Below are positions 1 through 9,068 of a stretch of 32,439 nt of DNA, in pieces. Source of the DNA: Marinilabiliaceae bacterium (GTDB lineage Bacteria; Bacteroidota; Bacteroidia; Bacteroidales; Marinilabiliaceae). The notes under the pieces were generated by a model. It was not told where the DNA came from and ran no database searches. It saw only the letters and a list, made by a program, of their open reading frames with translations. Within the stretch, counting starts at the first letter, position 1; every line of letters begins with the position of its first letter. Made by a program: the position numbers and the translations under genes. The stretch lies in the NCBI GenBank assembly GCA_029933425.1, contig JAOZOF010000006.1:2866-35304 (forward strand). Direction: 5' to 3'.

Positions 1-581
1 ATGAGGGAGTGATAGAAGCCGGATGTGACGAGGCAGGCAGGGGTTGTCTGGCCGGACCTGTTGTTGCTGCAGCAGTGATACTTCCTGCCGGTTTCAGGAA
101 TGACTTACTGAACGATTCAAAACAGCTTACCGAAAAGCAGAGAGATGCACTACGACCGGTTATTGAAGAGCAGGCCGTTGACTGGGCTGTTGCATTTATC
201 GATAATCATGAGATAGACAAGATCAATATACTTAAAGCATCCATAACTGCCATGCATCGTGCCGTTGACAAGCTTAAAACAAAACCGGAGCATCTGCTGA
301 TAGACGGTAACCGTTTCTATCCTTATCCGGGAATAAAACATACCTGTGTGATCAAGGGAGACGGTAAATATCTTTCCATAGCAGCTGCAAGTATTCTTGC
401 CAAAACACACCGTGATGAGTACATGCTGAAACTTCATTCAAAGTATCCCGGATATGATTGGGACAAGAACAAAGGATATCCGACGAAAAAACACAGAGCA
501 GCTATTGCCAAGATCGGAGTGACATCGTATCACCGAAGATCATTCAGGCTTCTGGACGAACAATTGAAACTGGATCTTTAA
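1..581 (+). CDS. rnhB: Ribonuclease HII, 5'-truncated at window edge (ORF track starts at GTG 9)
   Basis: [24 protein letters not shown] catalytic motif, [23 protein letters not shown], and C-terminal YHRRSF. The frame stays open upstream of GTG 9 (gag gga gtg ata gaa = E-G-V-I-E), so the true start is probably outside the window. Confidence 0.95.
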   Translation, partial: EGVIEAGCDEAGRGCLAGPVVAAAVILPAGFRNDLLNDSKQLTEKQRDALRPVIEEQAVDWAVAFIDNHEIDKINILKASITAMHRAVDKLKTKPEHLLIDGNRFYPYPGIKHTCVIKGDGKYLSIAAASILAKTHRDEYMLKLHSKYPGYDWDKNKGYPTKKHRAAIAKIGVTSYHRRSFRLLDEQLKLDL

Positions 582-652
582 GCTAAAGATCATTGTTAAA
601 ATTTCGATATTTAACATAATTTACACTGTGTTCTAAATAAAACGCCGTAACT

Positions 653-660
653 TATCTTTG
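653..660 (+). promoter_or_regulatory. Candidate Bacteroidota -7 element (TATCTTTG, matches TAnnTTTG) upstream of the ECF sigma gene
   Basis: Exact match to TAnnTTTG about 107 nt upstream of the sigma factor ATG. The -33 region (around 628-633, gtgttc) is a weak match. Confidence 0.4.
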
Positions 661-766
661 TGAAATTATTACTTAAATTCAATAAAATTTATTAATTTTA
701 ACATGATTCAGGTTAAGGATATCTCGTTACAAAAGCATTGTATTTCAAAGGTTTTCAGAATAGAAA

Positions 767-1354
767 ATGGCGGTTTTACACAAAAATGACATAAAGAAGT
801 TCAAAAAGGGTGATCATGTTATGTTTGAATTGATTTTCAAACGATATTACAATGCTCTTTTCTTTTTTGCCGGCAGATTTGTAGCTGACAGGAATGATTC
901 TGAGAACCTTGTACAGGAGACTTTCATGGCTCTTTGGCTAAACCGGAAAAACATTCTGAAAGATTCGGAAAACTCGGTGAAGGCCTGGCTTTACAATACT
1001 CTAAGGAACAAATGTCTTAATTATCTCGAAAAGGAAGCATCTAAGAATAAATACAGTGCTTATCTGAAAACAAAACATCTGCTTGATGTTTCTGTGTTAA
1101 GGGATTTTGAGATCAACGAAGTGTTATTTGATGAGATCCATGAGATACTGGAAAAAGCACTTAATGACATGCCGAAACAAAGCAGGGCTGTGTTTGAGAT
1201 GAGCCGTTTAAAAGGCATGAAGAATAAAGAGATCGCCGATAGTCTGAATGTTTCGGTAAAAGCAGTGGAAGCCAATATGACTCGTGCCCTTAAACATCTT
1301 AAAGTCCATTTTCGTGATTATATTTCCATACTGATACTTCTTTGTTCATTGTGA
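767..1354 (+). CDS. RNA polymerase sigma-70 factor, ECF subfamily (Bacteroidetes-type)
   Basis: 195 aa. Region 2 FKRYYNALFFFAGRFVADRNDSENLVQETFMALW and region 4 LNDMPKQSRAVFEMSRLKGMKNKEIADSLNVSVKAVEANMTRALKHL. Confidence 0.95.
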   Translation: MAVLHKNDIKKFKKGDHVMFELIFKRYYNALFFFAGRFVADRNDSENLVQETFMALWLNRKNILKDSENSVKAWLYNTLRNKCLNYLEKEASKNKYSAYLKTKHLLDVSVLRDFEINEVLFDEIHEILEKALNDMPKQSRAVFEMSRLKGMKNKEIADSLNVSVKAVEANMTRALKHLKVHFRDYISILILLCSL

Positions 1355-1515
1355 CCTGCTTTCTTGATTTTTACGACTTTTTATCTGCTGTTACTTTCCT
1401 GATGATGCATGCCTTGAAATAAATTTTCTCTAATTTCTGTTAAAAAATATTTACATCCACATAGGGTATTGTTTGACCTTTCTGTCTTATTATATAGTAA
1501 AAGGAGATATACCGC

Positions 1516-2520
1516 ATGACAGATAAGGCAAAAATATGGGAATTGATATCCGATCAGCTGAATGAGGAAGAGGCGATCGAGGTGTTAAATGAGATAAATA
1601 GTTCCGGGGAGTTGAAGAAACAATACAAAGACCTGCAAAGAGTATGGTCTCTGACAGGGGGCGAAGAGTATTTTACCGATGAGGAGATCGAAGATAGGTT
1701 AAGGAAGTTTGAGATCAACAGATTTAATATTTCAGGGAAAAAGAGAATTGGACAATACCTTTTGGCAACACTTAAGTATGCTTCAATATTCATCTTAGCA
1801 TTTATCTTGAGTTGGTACATGTTAAATGAAGATCAAAGCTCTTCTGTAGCAAAACTAAACACAAAGAATTTAATATTTGAAACATTACAGAAGCAGGTTG
1901 CAAAAGTAACCCTTGCCGATGGTTCTGTTGTATGGCTTAACAGCAGCAGTAAACTTGAAGTTCCTGAAAGTTTTACTAATCTGAATAAGCGTGATGTGGT
2001 ACTTACAGGGGAGGCCTTGTTTGAAGTTACAAAGGATTCTTTAAAACCGTTCAGCGTTCATACGTTAAAAGGCGCTGTGGTCAGGGTTTTGGGTACAAAG
2101 TTCGATATCGATGCCTATGCTGACGACAAGGTCATCACTACACTTCTCGAAGGATCGGTTGAGGTTAGAAGTATGAAGGAGCTGCTTACCGTTTTACATC
2201 CCGGTGAGCAGGCTGTTTACTACACTTCTTCAGGTGTCGTTGAGGTTAACAAGTATGAAGATAAGAACATAACTATTTGGAAAGAAGATGTTCTGACATT
2301 CAAGGATGAAGAGTTGTCATCGATCGTTCCCAAACTTGAAAAATTCTATCATGTAAGCATTGAGGTAGATAACGAAAAAATGAATAAACAGCGCTTGTCG
2401 GGACGAGCCTTCAGGTCATATACCGTTGAGCAGGTCCTGGATGTGTTCAGGTTGGTTTCAAATATGAAATATAAGGTCATAGTTGATGACAAAGGTAAAA
2501 AGACGATACATATTTATTAA
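1516..2520 (+). CDS. FecR-family anti-sigma factor (transmembrane)
   Basis: 334 aa. TM segment YASIFILAFILSWYML, then TLADGSVVWLNSSSKLEVP..RDVVLTGEALFEVTKD..PFSVHT..VRVLGTKFDIDAY (FecR domain) and a C-terminal secretin/STN-like FYHVSIEVDNEK..LSGRAFRSYTVEQVLDVFRL. Sits directly downstream of the ECF sigma gene. Confidence 0.95.
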   Translation: MTDKAKIWELISDQLNEEEAIEVLNEINSSGELKKQYKDLQRVWSLTGGEEYFTDEEIEDRLRKFEINRFNISGKKRIGQYLLATLKYASIFILAFILSWYMLNEDQSSSVAKLNTKNLIFETLQKQVAKVTLADGSVVWLNSSSKLEVPESFTNLNKRDVVLTGEALFEVTKDSLKPFSVHTLKGAVVRVLGTKFDIDAYADDKVITTLLEGSVEVRSMKELLTVLHPGEQAVYYTSSGVVEVNKYEDKNITIWKEDVLTFKDEELSSIVPKLEKFYHVSIEVDNEKMNKQRLSGRAFRSYTVEQVLDVFRLVSNMKYKVIVDDKGKKTIHIY

Positions 2521-2531
2521 ATATAGAAATA

Positions 2532-2585
2532 ATGAAAAAGCATGATCGTAAAATGATACTGAAAAAACACCGGTATCCGCCTTAA
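2532..2585 (+). other. Candidate 17-aa leader peptide ORF (MKKHDRKMILKKHRYPP*) between fecR and susC
   Basis: ATG 12 nt after the fecR stop codon. Its stop codon falls in the loop of the TCCG/CGGA hairpin. Short ORFs can occur by chance. Confidence 0.25.
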
Positions 2586-2596
2586 ACGGACAGGTG
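2568..2596 (+). promoter_or_regulatory. Stem-loop 1 in the susC leader (CACC-ggta-TCCG-ccttaaa-CGGA-ca-GGTG)
   Basis: Inverted repeats CACC/GGTG and TCCG/CGGA separated by an internal loop. Read by eye; not energy-evaluated. Confidence 0.35.
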
Positions 2597-2616
2597 AAAA
2601 TTCACTCTGAAAAAAA

Positions 2617-2644
2617 GGCCGGAAATGCTGCCACATTCCCGACC
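2617..2644 (+). promoter_or_regulatory. Stem-loop 2 in the susC leader (GGCCGGAAATG-CTGCCA-CATTCCCGACC)
   Basis: 11-position inverted repeat with two A/C mismatches and a 6-nt loop, preceded by an A-run. No downstream T-run, so it is not a classic terminator. Confidence 0.5.
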
Positions 2645-2687
2645 AGAAATTATTAATGCCATGTTATAACATTAAAAATGCAAATTT

Positions 2688-5600
2688 ATGAAAAAAAAAC
2701 GTAATCATGTTCTGCTGAAAGGCGGAATGACTAAAGCATTCAGAATTATGAAGATTTACTTCATTTTCAGTTTTATCACCCTGCTCAATGTATCAGCAGG
2801 TGTCTTTTCTCAAAATCAGAAGTTTAACATTTCGGTTAAGAATGCTAAACTTACGGATGTTTTTGAGCAAATAGAAAAAGAGTCCGATATCTCATTTTAT
2901 TACAGAAATGAGGATATTGATTATTCAAAAACCTATACGGTCAGCTATAAAGACAAGGGGTTGTCAGAAATACTTGACGACTTGTTGCAAAACAGTGACC
3001 TGACATACCGGATGATCGACAATTTTGTAGCTGTAATGAAGGCAAAATATGAATCACCCGATGGAGCACAGCAGCAAAAGACCGTGACGGGTAAGGTAGT
3101 GGATAAATACGGAGATCCTATTCCGGGAGTTTCTGTTTATATTAAAGGAACCACAACAGGAACCACTACAAGTGTTGATGGTCATTACTCTCTCGACGTT
3201 GGTAGCACTGATGTTGTACTTGTGTTCAGTTTCATTGGTTTCGATACACAGGAGATACCGGTAGGAGACAGAACAGAGATAAACGTTACTTTGATGGAAG
3301 AGGTTTCAGAGCTTACCGAGGTTGTAGTTACAGCTCTGGGTATTTCACGTGAAAAGAAATCACTGGGATATGCATTGACCGAAATAGGTGGTGAAGATGT
3401 AAATACCGTAAAATCAGAGAACGTAATGAATTCACTTTCCGGTAAAGTGGCAGGTATTGTTCTTACAAGATCCACATCAGGACCCGGTAGTGGTACCCGT
3501 GTGATCATTCGTGGTAATAACTCTCTGACCGGAAATAACCAGCCGTTGTATGTTGTTGATGGTGTTCCTATGGATAACTCAGGTTTTGGTAATGCCAACG
3601 GAGGAGGAACAGGTGAATATGCCCGTGCCGACTATGGTACAGGTATTTCTGACCTTAACCCTGATGATATTGAATCCATTTCAGTCCTGAAAGGACCGAA
3701 CGCAGCAGCTCTTTACGGATCACGTGCTGCCAACGGAGTAATTCTTATTACTACCAAAAAAGGAAAATCACGTAAAGGTATCGGCGTAACATGGACATCA
3801 CAAATGACCTTTGATTCACCTCTTGTACTTCCAAATTTCCAGAATGAGTACGGACAAGGATCTGACGGGAATTATCCCAATGACTATCCCGATCTTGCAA
3901 CTTTCAAGAACAATTCCGGTTCATGGGGTGCTAAATTCGACGGATCGGAACAGATGTACTGGGTTGATGATCCGCTTGGCTCAGGCAATGCAACGACCAG
4001 ACCTTATGTTGCACAGCCTGACAATGTAAAGGATTTCTTCAGAACAGCACATACCTATATTAATACTATTGCCATTGAAGCCGGAAATGATGTTGCAAAT
4101 ATGAGGTTTTCTTATACCAACAATTATTCCCAGGGGATTATTCCGAATTCAGAACTGAAAAAGAATAATTTCAATGTGCGTGGAGAACTTCAGGCAAGTA
4201 AATGGCTGACACTTGATGCTAAGGCAACATATTTTAGTCAGCAGGCAAATAACAGGGCTGTTCAGGGAACTGAAGGTATTATGGCATATTTATATACTAT
4301 TCCCAGAAACTCCGACATTAACGACTATAAGAACTATCAGGCACCGGATCTTTCTTCAATTTCACATTCATCACTTGGTGCTAATCCGTATTGGATCACA
4401 AATCATGATGTTAATACTGACTCAAGGAACAGGTTCCTGGGTTACGTAAAAGCTAACTTTAAAGTGAACGATGATCTCTCATTCTTTGCAAGGGCCGGTA
4501 CCGACTGGACCAGTCAGAACATCGAAACTATCAATCAATACGGCCATTGGTACTATTCAAAAGGACGTTTCTTCTTTTCAACATACAATACACAGGAGAG
4601 TAACCTGGATTTTCTTGCCATGTACAATAAGCAAATTGGAGAGAATTTTAATATTTCTGCAAACTTTGGCGGAAACATGATGCATCAGACATTCACTTCA
4701 AACGGTGTAAGGGGAGAAGATTTTAAAATACCTACTAAACCCACCACCAACAGTGCGCGTCAGTTGTATCCTTCGTACACTCCTCTGCGTGAGAAAAGAA
4801 TAAATTCACTTTACGGTTCTTTATCATTAAGTTTCTGGAACTGGATATATTTTGATTTTTCTGCAAGGAACGACTGGTCATCAACTCTTCCGGAAAATAA
4901 CTGGTCATACTTTTATCCTTCAACAAGTTTATCATTCCTGTTGAACCAATTCATAGATTCCGATCAGTCATGGTTGAATTATTTGAAAGTCAGAGGCAGT
5001 TATGCGTTGGTAGGTAACGATACCAGTCCGTACCAGTTGCAGGTAGGATACAATCTTAATCAGGAGGGATATCTGGGACTTACAACTCTCAGCCGTCCGG
5101 GTGTTAAGATGAATCCTGACCTTAAACCCGAGCAGACTACATCAGTTGAAGTTGGTTTGGATTTCAGAATGTTCAACAGCCGTCTTTATGGAGATTTCTC
5201 ATACTACAGTATTAAATCAACAGACCTGATCATGGATGTGCCTGTTCCTGCTTCAACAGGTTACAGTGCTTTCAGAAGTAATGTGGGTGAGATAACCAAT
5301 AAAGGATTTGAATTAATGATAGGAGGTTATCCGGTAAAAACACCTAATTTCAGTTGGGATGTTTCATTCAATATTTCTCACAACAATAATGAGCTTGTTG
5401 AGTTGATCGAAGATCTTGATAATTATGTTTTCACTACTACCAATAGTGGAGTTGTGGTTGTTCAGGCAACTGTGGGCGGTGGTTTCGGAGATATATACGG
5501 AACAACATACCGGAAAACCGACGACGGTCAGCTCATAGTTGACAGTAACGGACGTCCGCTTGCTACTTCGGATAAAATATACCTTGGTAATTACCAGCCT

Positions 5601-6134
5601 GATTTCACGGCAGGACTTTCAAATACGTTCTCTTTTAAAAACGGATTGGCTATCAGTTTCCTTATCGATGCCAGATTCGGTGGTCAGCTGTATTCCGGTA
5701 CTGATGCAAGTATGGATGATGCCGGTGTTACTGAGCGTTCATTGCTGTATCGTGGCGGAGTTCAACTTGATGCGGTTGTGAACACCGGAACTCCCGAAGT
5801 TCCTGTTTATGAGCCGAACCAAAATACAATAACCGGACAACAGTACTGGGGCGCAATGACAGGAATTGCTGATTATCACGTTTATGATCAGACAAATATC
5901 AGATTGCGTGAGTTCGCAATAACATACACTTTGCCGGAGAAATTATTCGAGAACATTATAATAGACAGAGCTTCGATAGGACTTATCGGACGTAATCTGT
6001 TCTTTTTCTCCAAGGATATTGAAAACTTTGACCCTGAGTCAAGCTTTAGTACAAGTAATTTCTCACAGGGAGTGTTGTGGTATAACCTGCCTACAACAAA
6101 GAGTTTTGGTTTTAGCTTAAATATTAACTTCTAA
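2688..6134 (+). CDS. SusC/RagA-family TonB-linked outer membrane protein with N-terminal STN signalling domain
   Basis: 1148 aa. STN region FNISVKNAKLTDVFEQIEKESDISFYYRNEDI; carboxypeptidase-regulatory-like VTGKVVDKYGDPIPGVSVYIKGTTTGTTTSVDGHYSLDV; plug SGPGSGTRVIIRGNNSLTGNNQPLYVVDGVPMDN and SISVLKGPNAAALYGSRAANGVILITTKKGK; C-terminal barrel. Confidence 0.98.
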   Translation: MKKKRNHVLLKGGMTKAFRIMKIYFIFSFITLLNVSAGVFSQNQKFNISVKNAKLTDVFEQIEKESDISFYYRNEDIDYSKTYTVSYKDKGLSEILDDLLQNSDLTYRMIDNFVAVMKAKYESPDGAQQQKTVTGKVVDKYGDPIPGVSVYIKGTTTGTTTSVDGHYSLDVGSTDVVLVFSFIGFDTQEIPVGDRTEINVTLMEEVSELTEVVVTALGISREKKSLGYALTEIGGEDVNTVKSENVMNSLSGKVAGIVLTRSTSGPGSGTRVIIRGNNSLTGNNQPLYVVDGVPMDNSGFGNANGGGTGEYARADYGTGISDLNPDDIESISVLKGPNAAALYGSRAANGVILITTKKGKSRKGIGVTWTSQMTFDSPLVLPNFQNEYGQGSDGNYPNDYPDLATFKNNSGSWGAKFDGSEQMYWVDDPLGSGNATTRPYVAQPDNVKDFFRTAHTYINTIAIEAGNDVANMRFSYTNNYSQGIIPNSELKKNNFNVRGELQASKWLTLDAKATYFSQQANNRAVQGTEGIMAYLYTIPRNSDINDYKNYQAPDLSSISHSSLGANPYWITNHDVNTDSRNRFLGYVKANFKVNDDLSFFARAGTDWTSQNIETINQYGHWYYSKGRFFFSTYNTQESNLDFLAMYNKQIGENFNISANFGGNMMHQTFTSNGVRGEDFKIPTKPTTNSARQLYPSYTPLREKRINSLYGSLSLSFWNWIYFDFSARNDWSSTLPENNWSYFYPSTSLSFLLNQFIDSDQSWLNYLKVRGSYALVGNDTSPYQLQVGYNLNQEGYLGLTTLSRPGVKMNPDLKPEQTTSVEVGLDFRMFNSRLYGDFSYYSIKSTDLIMDVPVPASTGYSAFRSNVGEITNKGFELMIGGYPVKTPNFSWDVSFNISHNNNELVELIEDLDNYVFTTTNSGVVVVQATVGGGFGDIYGTTYRKTDDGQLIVDSNGRPLATSDKIYLGNYQPDFTAGLSNTFSFKNGLAISFLIDARFGGQLYSGTDASMDDAGVTERSLLYRGGVQLDAVVNTGTPEVPVYEPNQNTITGQQYWGAMTGIADYHVYDQTNIRLREFAITYTLPEKLFENIIIDRASIGLIGRNLFFFSKDIENFDPESSFSTSNFSQGVLWYNLPTTKSFGFSLNINF

Positions 6135-6140
6135 GAAGCA

Positions 6141-7856
6141 ATGAAGATGAAAAAAATAAAATTTATATTCAGTATAGTTTTAGCGTTAGTATTATACTCC
6201 TGTACTGATGATTTTCAGGAGATAAATACTAACCCGAATGTTGTTACACCGGATGAGGCCAGTGGACGTTATTTTATAACTAATCCAGAGGTTGCACTTT
6301 ACGGTCCTAACCGCTATCCATACTGGAGGGCACAGCTGATCCACTCAGACCGTTTTTCGGGTATGTTTACTTTCGGCCATCACGGTAGTTGGTGGAGTGA
6401 TGAATTAGGTTACTCATACAGTATGTCGTACACCGATGCTGCATGGGGTTGGTTTGCAGGCTATGCCGGAGGACTTGATAATTACATGAAGCTCACACAG
6501 CCGGGTGGCGATTTCGAAAATGATCTTATGTATGCGGTAGGTCAGATAATTAAAGGATTATATTATCTTAAGTATACAGATACATTTGGAGAGATCCCTT
6601 ATTCCGAGGTAGGAGATCCTGATATTACTTTACCTAAATTTGATACTCAACAACAGATATATGACGGGATAATAAAAGAACTGGAGCAGGCGATAAATAC
6701 CATTGGTGATAATGACAAAACAGGACAGGGGATAGATGACCTTGGTGAGAACGATGTTTATTACCAGGGTGATCTTCAGAAATGGAAAAAACTTGCCAAC
6801 TCTTTGATATTGCGTATCGCATTGAGGGCAAAAGGTGCTCCGGGGGATAACTTCTCGAGTAATGCTATAAGCAATGCTGTAGCAAGGGATGTCTTTCTGG
6901 AGGAGGGAGATGATTGTGTTCTTCCTAAGGATGATGAGATAAACCAGTGGTCATCAGCGTGCTATGGCGATATCTGGTGGAATTTCGGAGGGCTGGGTTC
7001 TAAATGGACGATAAGTCAGACCCTGATAAATTATCTGATCAAAAATAATGATCCGAGAATTGAAAAGTATGCAGTTCCAGCTATTGGCGGTGAGTTCACA
7101 TTCACACGCCCCGATCAGGAATCAAATCCTGACGGATATGAGAATTTTGTAAAAAGAGTTAAATTCCTGGCACATGCAATAAATGAGGCTATTGATATTC
7201 AGGGTGGTGACACTACAGAAGTGCTCACTATTGCTGAAGATGGTAGCGAAGCTACTTTTAAAGTTCCTGAAAATACTTATTACATAGGCCAGCCTACAAG
7301 GTTGAACGGATTCATTAAATCTTTTACAAGGTATGAATTCTTCAGTACTCCTGCCGAATACATAATTCAGGAAAAGAACAAGGGTAAGCCGATCTCACCG
7401 GAGGTGATAATGACCTCAGGAGAAGCATATCTGTTACAGGCACAGGCTGCTTTGGAAGGATTCGGAGGAGATGCTCAGGCTCTTTATATCCAGGGTGTCA
7501 CAAACTCTATGAAGTTCTGGGGTGTTGATGACGGTAAAATAGAGGAGTTTATTAACGGAGGTAGTCCCATGACCCAGGTTTCTGCTGAGAATATTGCCAT
7601 ACAACGCTGGCTTAATGCATATACTGACGGATTTGAAGCGTGGGCAGTTGTTCGTAAGACTGGTTTTCCGACAGAGCTAAGCCAGGGTGTTTCCGATGTG
7701 GATATATTCGGTCTTGGTGATATAAACGGAGCTTATCCTACTCGTATGCAATACGGAACGGCTGCTTATAACAAAAATGGTGAGAATCTTGATGAAGCGC
7801 TCAGTCGTCAGGGGCCTGACCAGATGGATACCAAACTTTGGTTCATGAAGAAATAA
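6141..7856 (+). CDS. SusD/RagB-like nutrient-binding outer membrane lipoprotein (SusD-like_2 type)
   Basis: 571 aa. Lipobox LVLYSC followed by TDDFQEINTNPNVVTPDEA. Downstream YSEVGDPDITLPKFDTQQQIYDGIIKELEQAI and WKKLANSLILRIALRAKG. Directly follows susC. Confidence 0.95.
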   Translation: MKMKKIKFIFSIVLALVLYSCTDDFQEINTNPNVVTPDEASGRYFITNPEVALYGPNRYPYWRAQLIHSDRFSGMFTFGHHGSWWSDELGYSYSMSYTDAAWGWFAGYAGGLDNYMKLTQPGGDFENDLMYAVGQIIKGLYYLKYTDTFGEIPYSEVGDPDITLPKFDTQQQIYDGIIKELEQAINTIGDNDKTGQGIDDLGENDVYYQGDLQKWKKLANSLILRIALRAKGAPGDNFSSNAISNAVARDVFLEEGDDCVLPKDDEINQWSSACYGDIWWNFGGLGSKWTISQTLINYLIKNNDPRIEKYAVPAIGGEFTFTRPDQESNPDGYENFVKRVKFLAHAINEAIDIQGGDTTEVLTIAEDGSEATFKVPENTYYIGQPTRLNGFIKSFTRYEFFSTPAEYIIQEKNKGKPISPEVIMTSGEAYLLQAQAALEGFGGDAQALYIQGVTNSMKFWGVDDGKIEEFINGGSPMTQVSAENIAIQRWLNAYTDGFEAWAVVRKTGFPTELSQGVSDVDIFGLGDINGAYPTRMQYGTAAYNKNGENLDEALSRQGPDQMDTKLWFMKK

Positions 7857-7874
7857 CAAATAGAGTTTATTAAT

Positions 7875-7906
7875 AAAAAGCCATCCTCCATGGGTGGCTT
7901 TTTTAT
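7875..7906 (+). terminator. Rho-independent terminator after susD
   Basis: AAAAAGCCATCC-TCCA-TGGGTGGCTTTTTT, 12-bp stem followed by a T-rich run. Confidence 0.8.
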
Positions 7907-7946
7907 TTTATTTTGCATCTTTGAACTTAAATTAAAATCAAGGATA

Positions 7947-8402
7947 ATGAAAAGATCGATGTTTACACTGCTGGCAGTATTCGGCTTGAACCTGTTCATG
8001 GCAAATGCTCAGATAAAACAGCCCGTTAAATGGACATTTGAGATGAAAGAGATCAATAAATACGAAGTTCAGGTCATTGCACATGCCACTATTGATGAAG
8101 GATGGAAGATGTACGGGCTTAAAGTGCCAGAGAACGGACCTTTCCCTACCAATATTGTTTTTGAGAAGAATGATACATTCAGGCCACTGAAAGATCCGGT
8201 GGAAGTGACACCATCAACGGTGAAACACGATAAAGTTTTTAATATGGATGTTCCTTTTTTCAAGAAGAAGGCGATCATCAGCCAGAATGTGAGAGTTCTG
8301 AAACGACCGGCTGAGATAAAAGGTTATGTGGAGTTCATGACATGTAATGACGAATCATGTTTGCCTCCCGATGAAGTGGAGTTTACCTTTAATGTTAAGT
8401 GA
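7947..8402 (+). CDS. Stand-alone DsbD N-terminal (DsbD-alpha-like) periplasmic protein
   Basis: Signal peptide MKRSMFTLLAVFGLNLFMANAQ. The C-terminus FMTCNDESCLPPDEVEFTFNVK resembles the DsbD-alpha C-x(4-5)-C-x-PP signature. The ORF-track start at 7890 lies inside the upstream terminator, so ATG 7947 is preferred. Confidence 0.8.
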   Translation: MKRSMFTLLAVFGLNLFMANAQIKQPVKWTFEMKEINKYEVQVIAHATIDEGWKMYGLKVPENGPFPTNIVFEKNDTFRPLKDPVEVTPSTVKHDKVFNMDVPFFKKKAIISQNVRVLKRPAEIKGYVEFMTCNDESCLPPDEVEFTFNVK

Positions 8403-8436
8403 AAAAAGTTGTATTCAGGATCTATTTTTTACGGAT

Positions 8437-8994
8437 ATGAAAAAGAGCAGGGTCTATACAAAAACCGGGGATAAAGGGAAAACAGGCCTGATAGGAGGCA
8501 CGCGTGTATCCAAGAACGATATTCGTCTTGAAGCCTACGGTACCATTGATGAGCTTAACAGTTACATCGGTTTATTGCGTTCTTATGGAACGGATGAACT
8601 TAACAATATAATTATCGGGATACAGAACCAGTTGTTCAACATTGGCTCATATCTTGCAACCGATGATTCGGTATCAGATTTCAGATCAAATATTAAACTC
8701 GAAGAGGTTAGAATTGAAGAACTGGAAAAAGAGATCGATAAAATGGAGCAAGGATTGTCACAGCTTACCGGATTTGTTTTGCCCGGAGGACATGAATCAG
8801 TGAGCTTCTGTCATATTGCCCGTACGGTTTGCCGGAGGGCTGAACGTCGCGTTATTTCTATGTCGGAGCAGTTTGAGACAGATGGTTGGATAGTGCGCTA
8901 TTTGAATCGTTTGTCAGATTTTCTATTCGTTCTGTCCCGTTATTTTTCTAACAATTTCGGAGTTAAAGAAATTCATTGGAGTGCAAAGTTGTAA
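8437..8994 (+). CDS. Cob(I)yrinic acid a,c-diamide adenosyltransferase, PduO type
   Basis: KSRVYTKTGDKGKTGLIGGTRVSKNDIRLEAYGTIDELNSYIGLLRS (ATP-binding motif), ARTVCRRAERRVISM, and YLNRLSDFLFVLSRYF. ATG 8437 is preferred over the track start 8347, which overlaps the upstream gene. Confidence 0.93.
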   Translation: MKKSRVYTKTGDKGKTGLIGGTRVSKNDIRLEAYGTIDELNSYIGLLRSYGTDELNNIIIGIQNQLFNIGSYLATDDSVSDFRSNIKLEEVRIEELEKEIDKMEQGLSQLTGFVLPGGHESVSFCHIARTVCRRAERRVISMSEQFETDGWIVRYLNRLSDFLFVLSRYFSNNFGVKEIHWSAKL

Positions 8995-9018
8995 TATTCA
9001 TTTTTTTTTATAATTTCG
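8989..9018 (+). promoter_or_regulatory. Candidate Bacteroidota promoter (TTG - N19 - TAATTTCG) for the DUF2795 gene
   Basis: TTG at 8989-8991 and TAATTTCG (7 of 8 to TAnnTTTG) at about 9011-9018, upstream of ATG 9069. Confidence 0.4.
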
Positions 9019-9068
9019 CCAATTATCGGAGGAGAATATTATAAAGTAAAAACATTAAGTTAAATATT

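Noticed and set aside
3147-3176. Short repeat-like accaca/accact run in susC
   Set aside because: Encodes the normal Thr/Gly-rich KGTTTGTTTSVDG segment of the carboxypeptidase-regulatory-like domain.
3185-3598. 137-aa minus-strand ORF inside susC
   Set aside because: Antisense to the conserved plug domain of SusC; no independent coding evidence.
7890-7946. 19-residue N-terminal extension of the DsbD-like ORF
   Set aside because: Encoded within the susD terminator; ATG 7947 gives a normal signal peptide.
8347-8436. 30-residue N-terminal extension of the cobalamin adenosyltransferase ORF
   Set aside because: Overlaps the end of the DsbD-like gene in another frame and is not typical of the family, which begins near KSRVYTKTGDKG; ATG 8437 fits.
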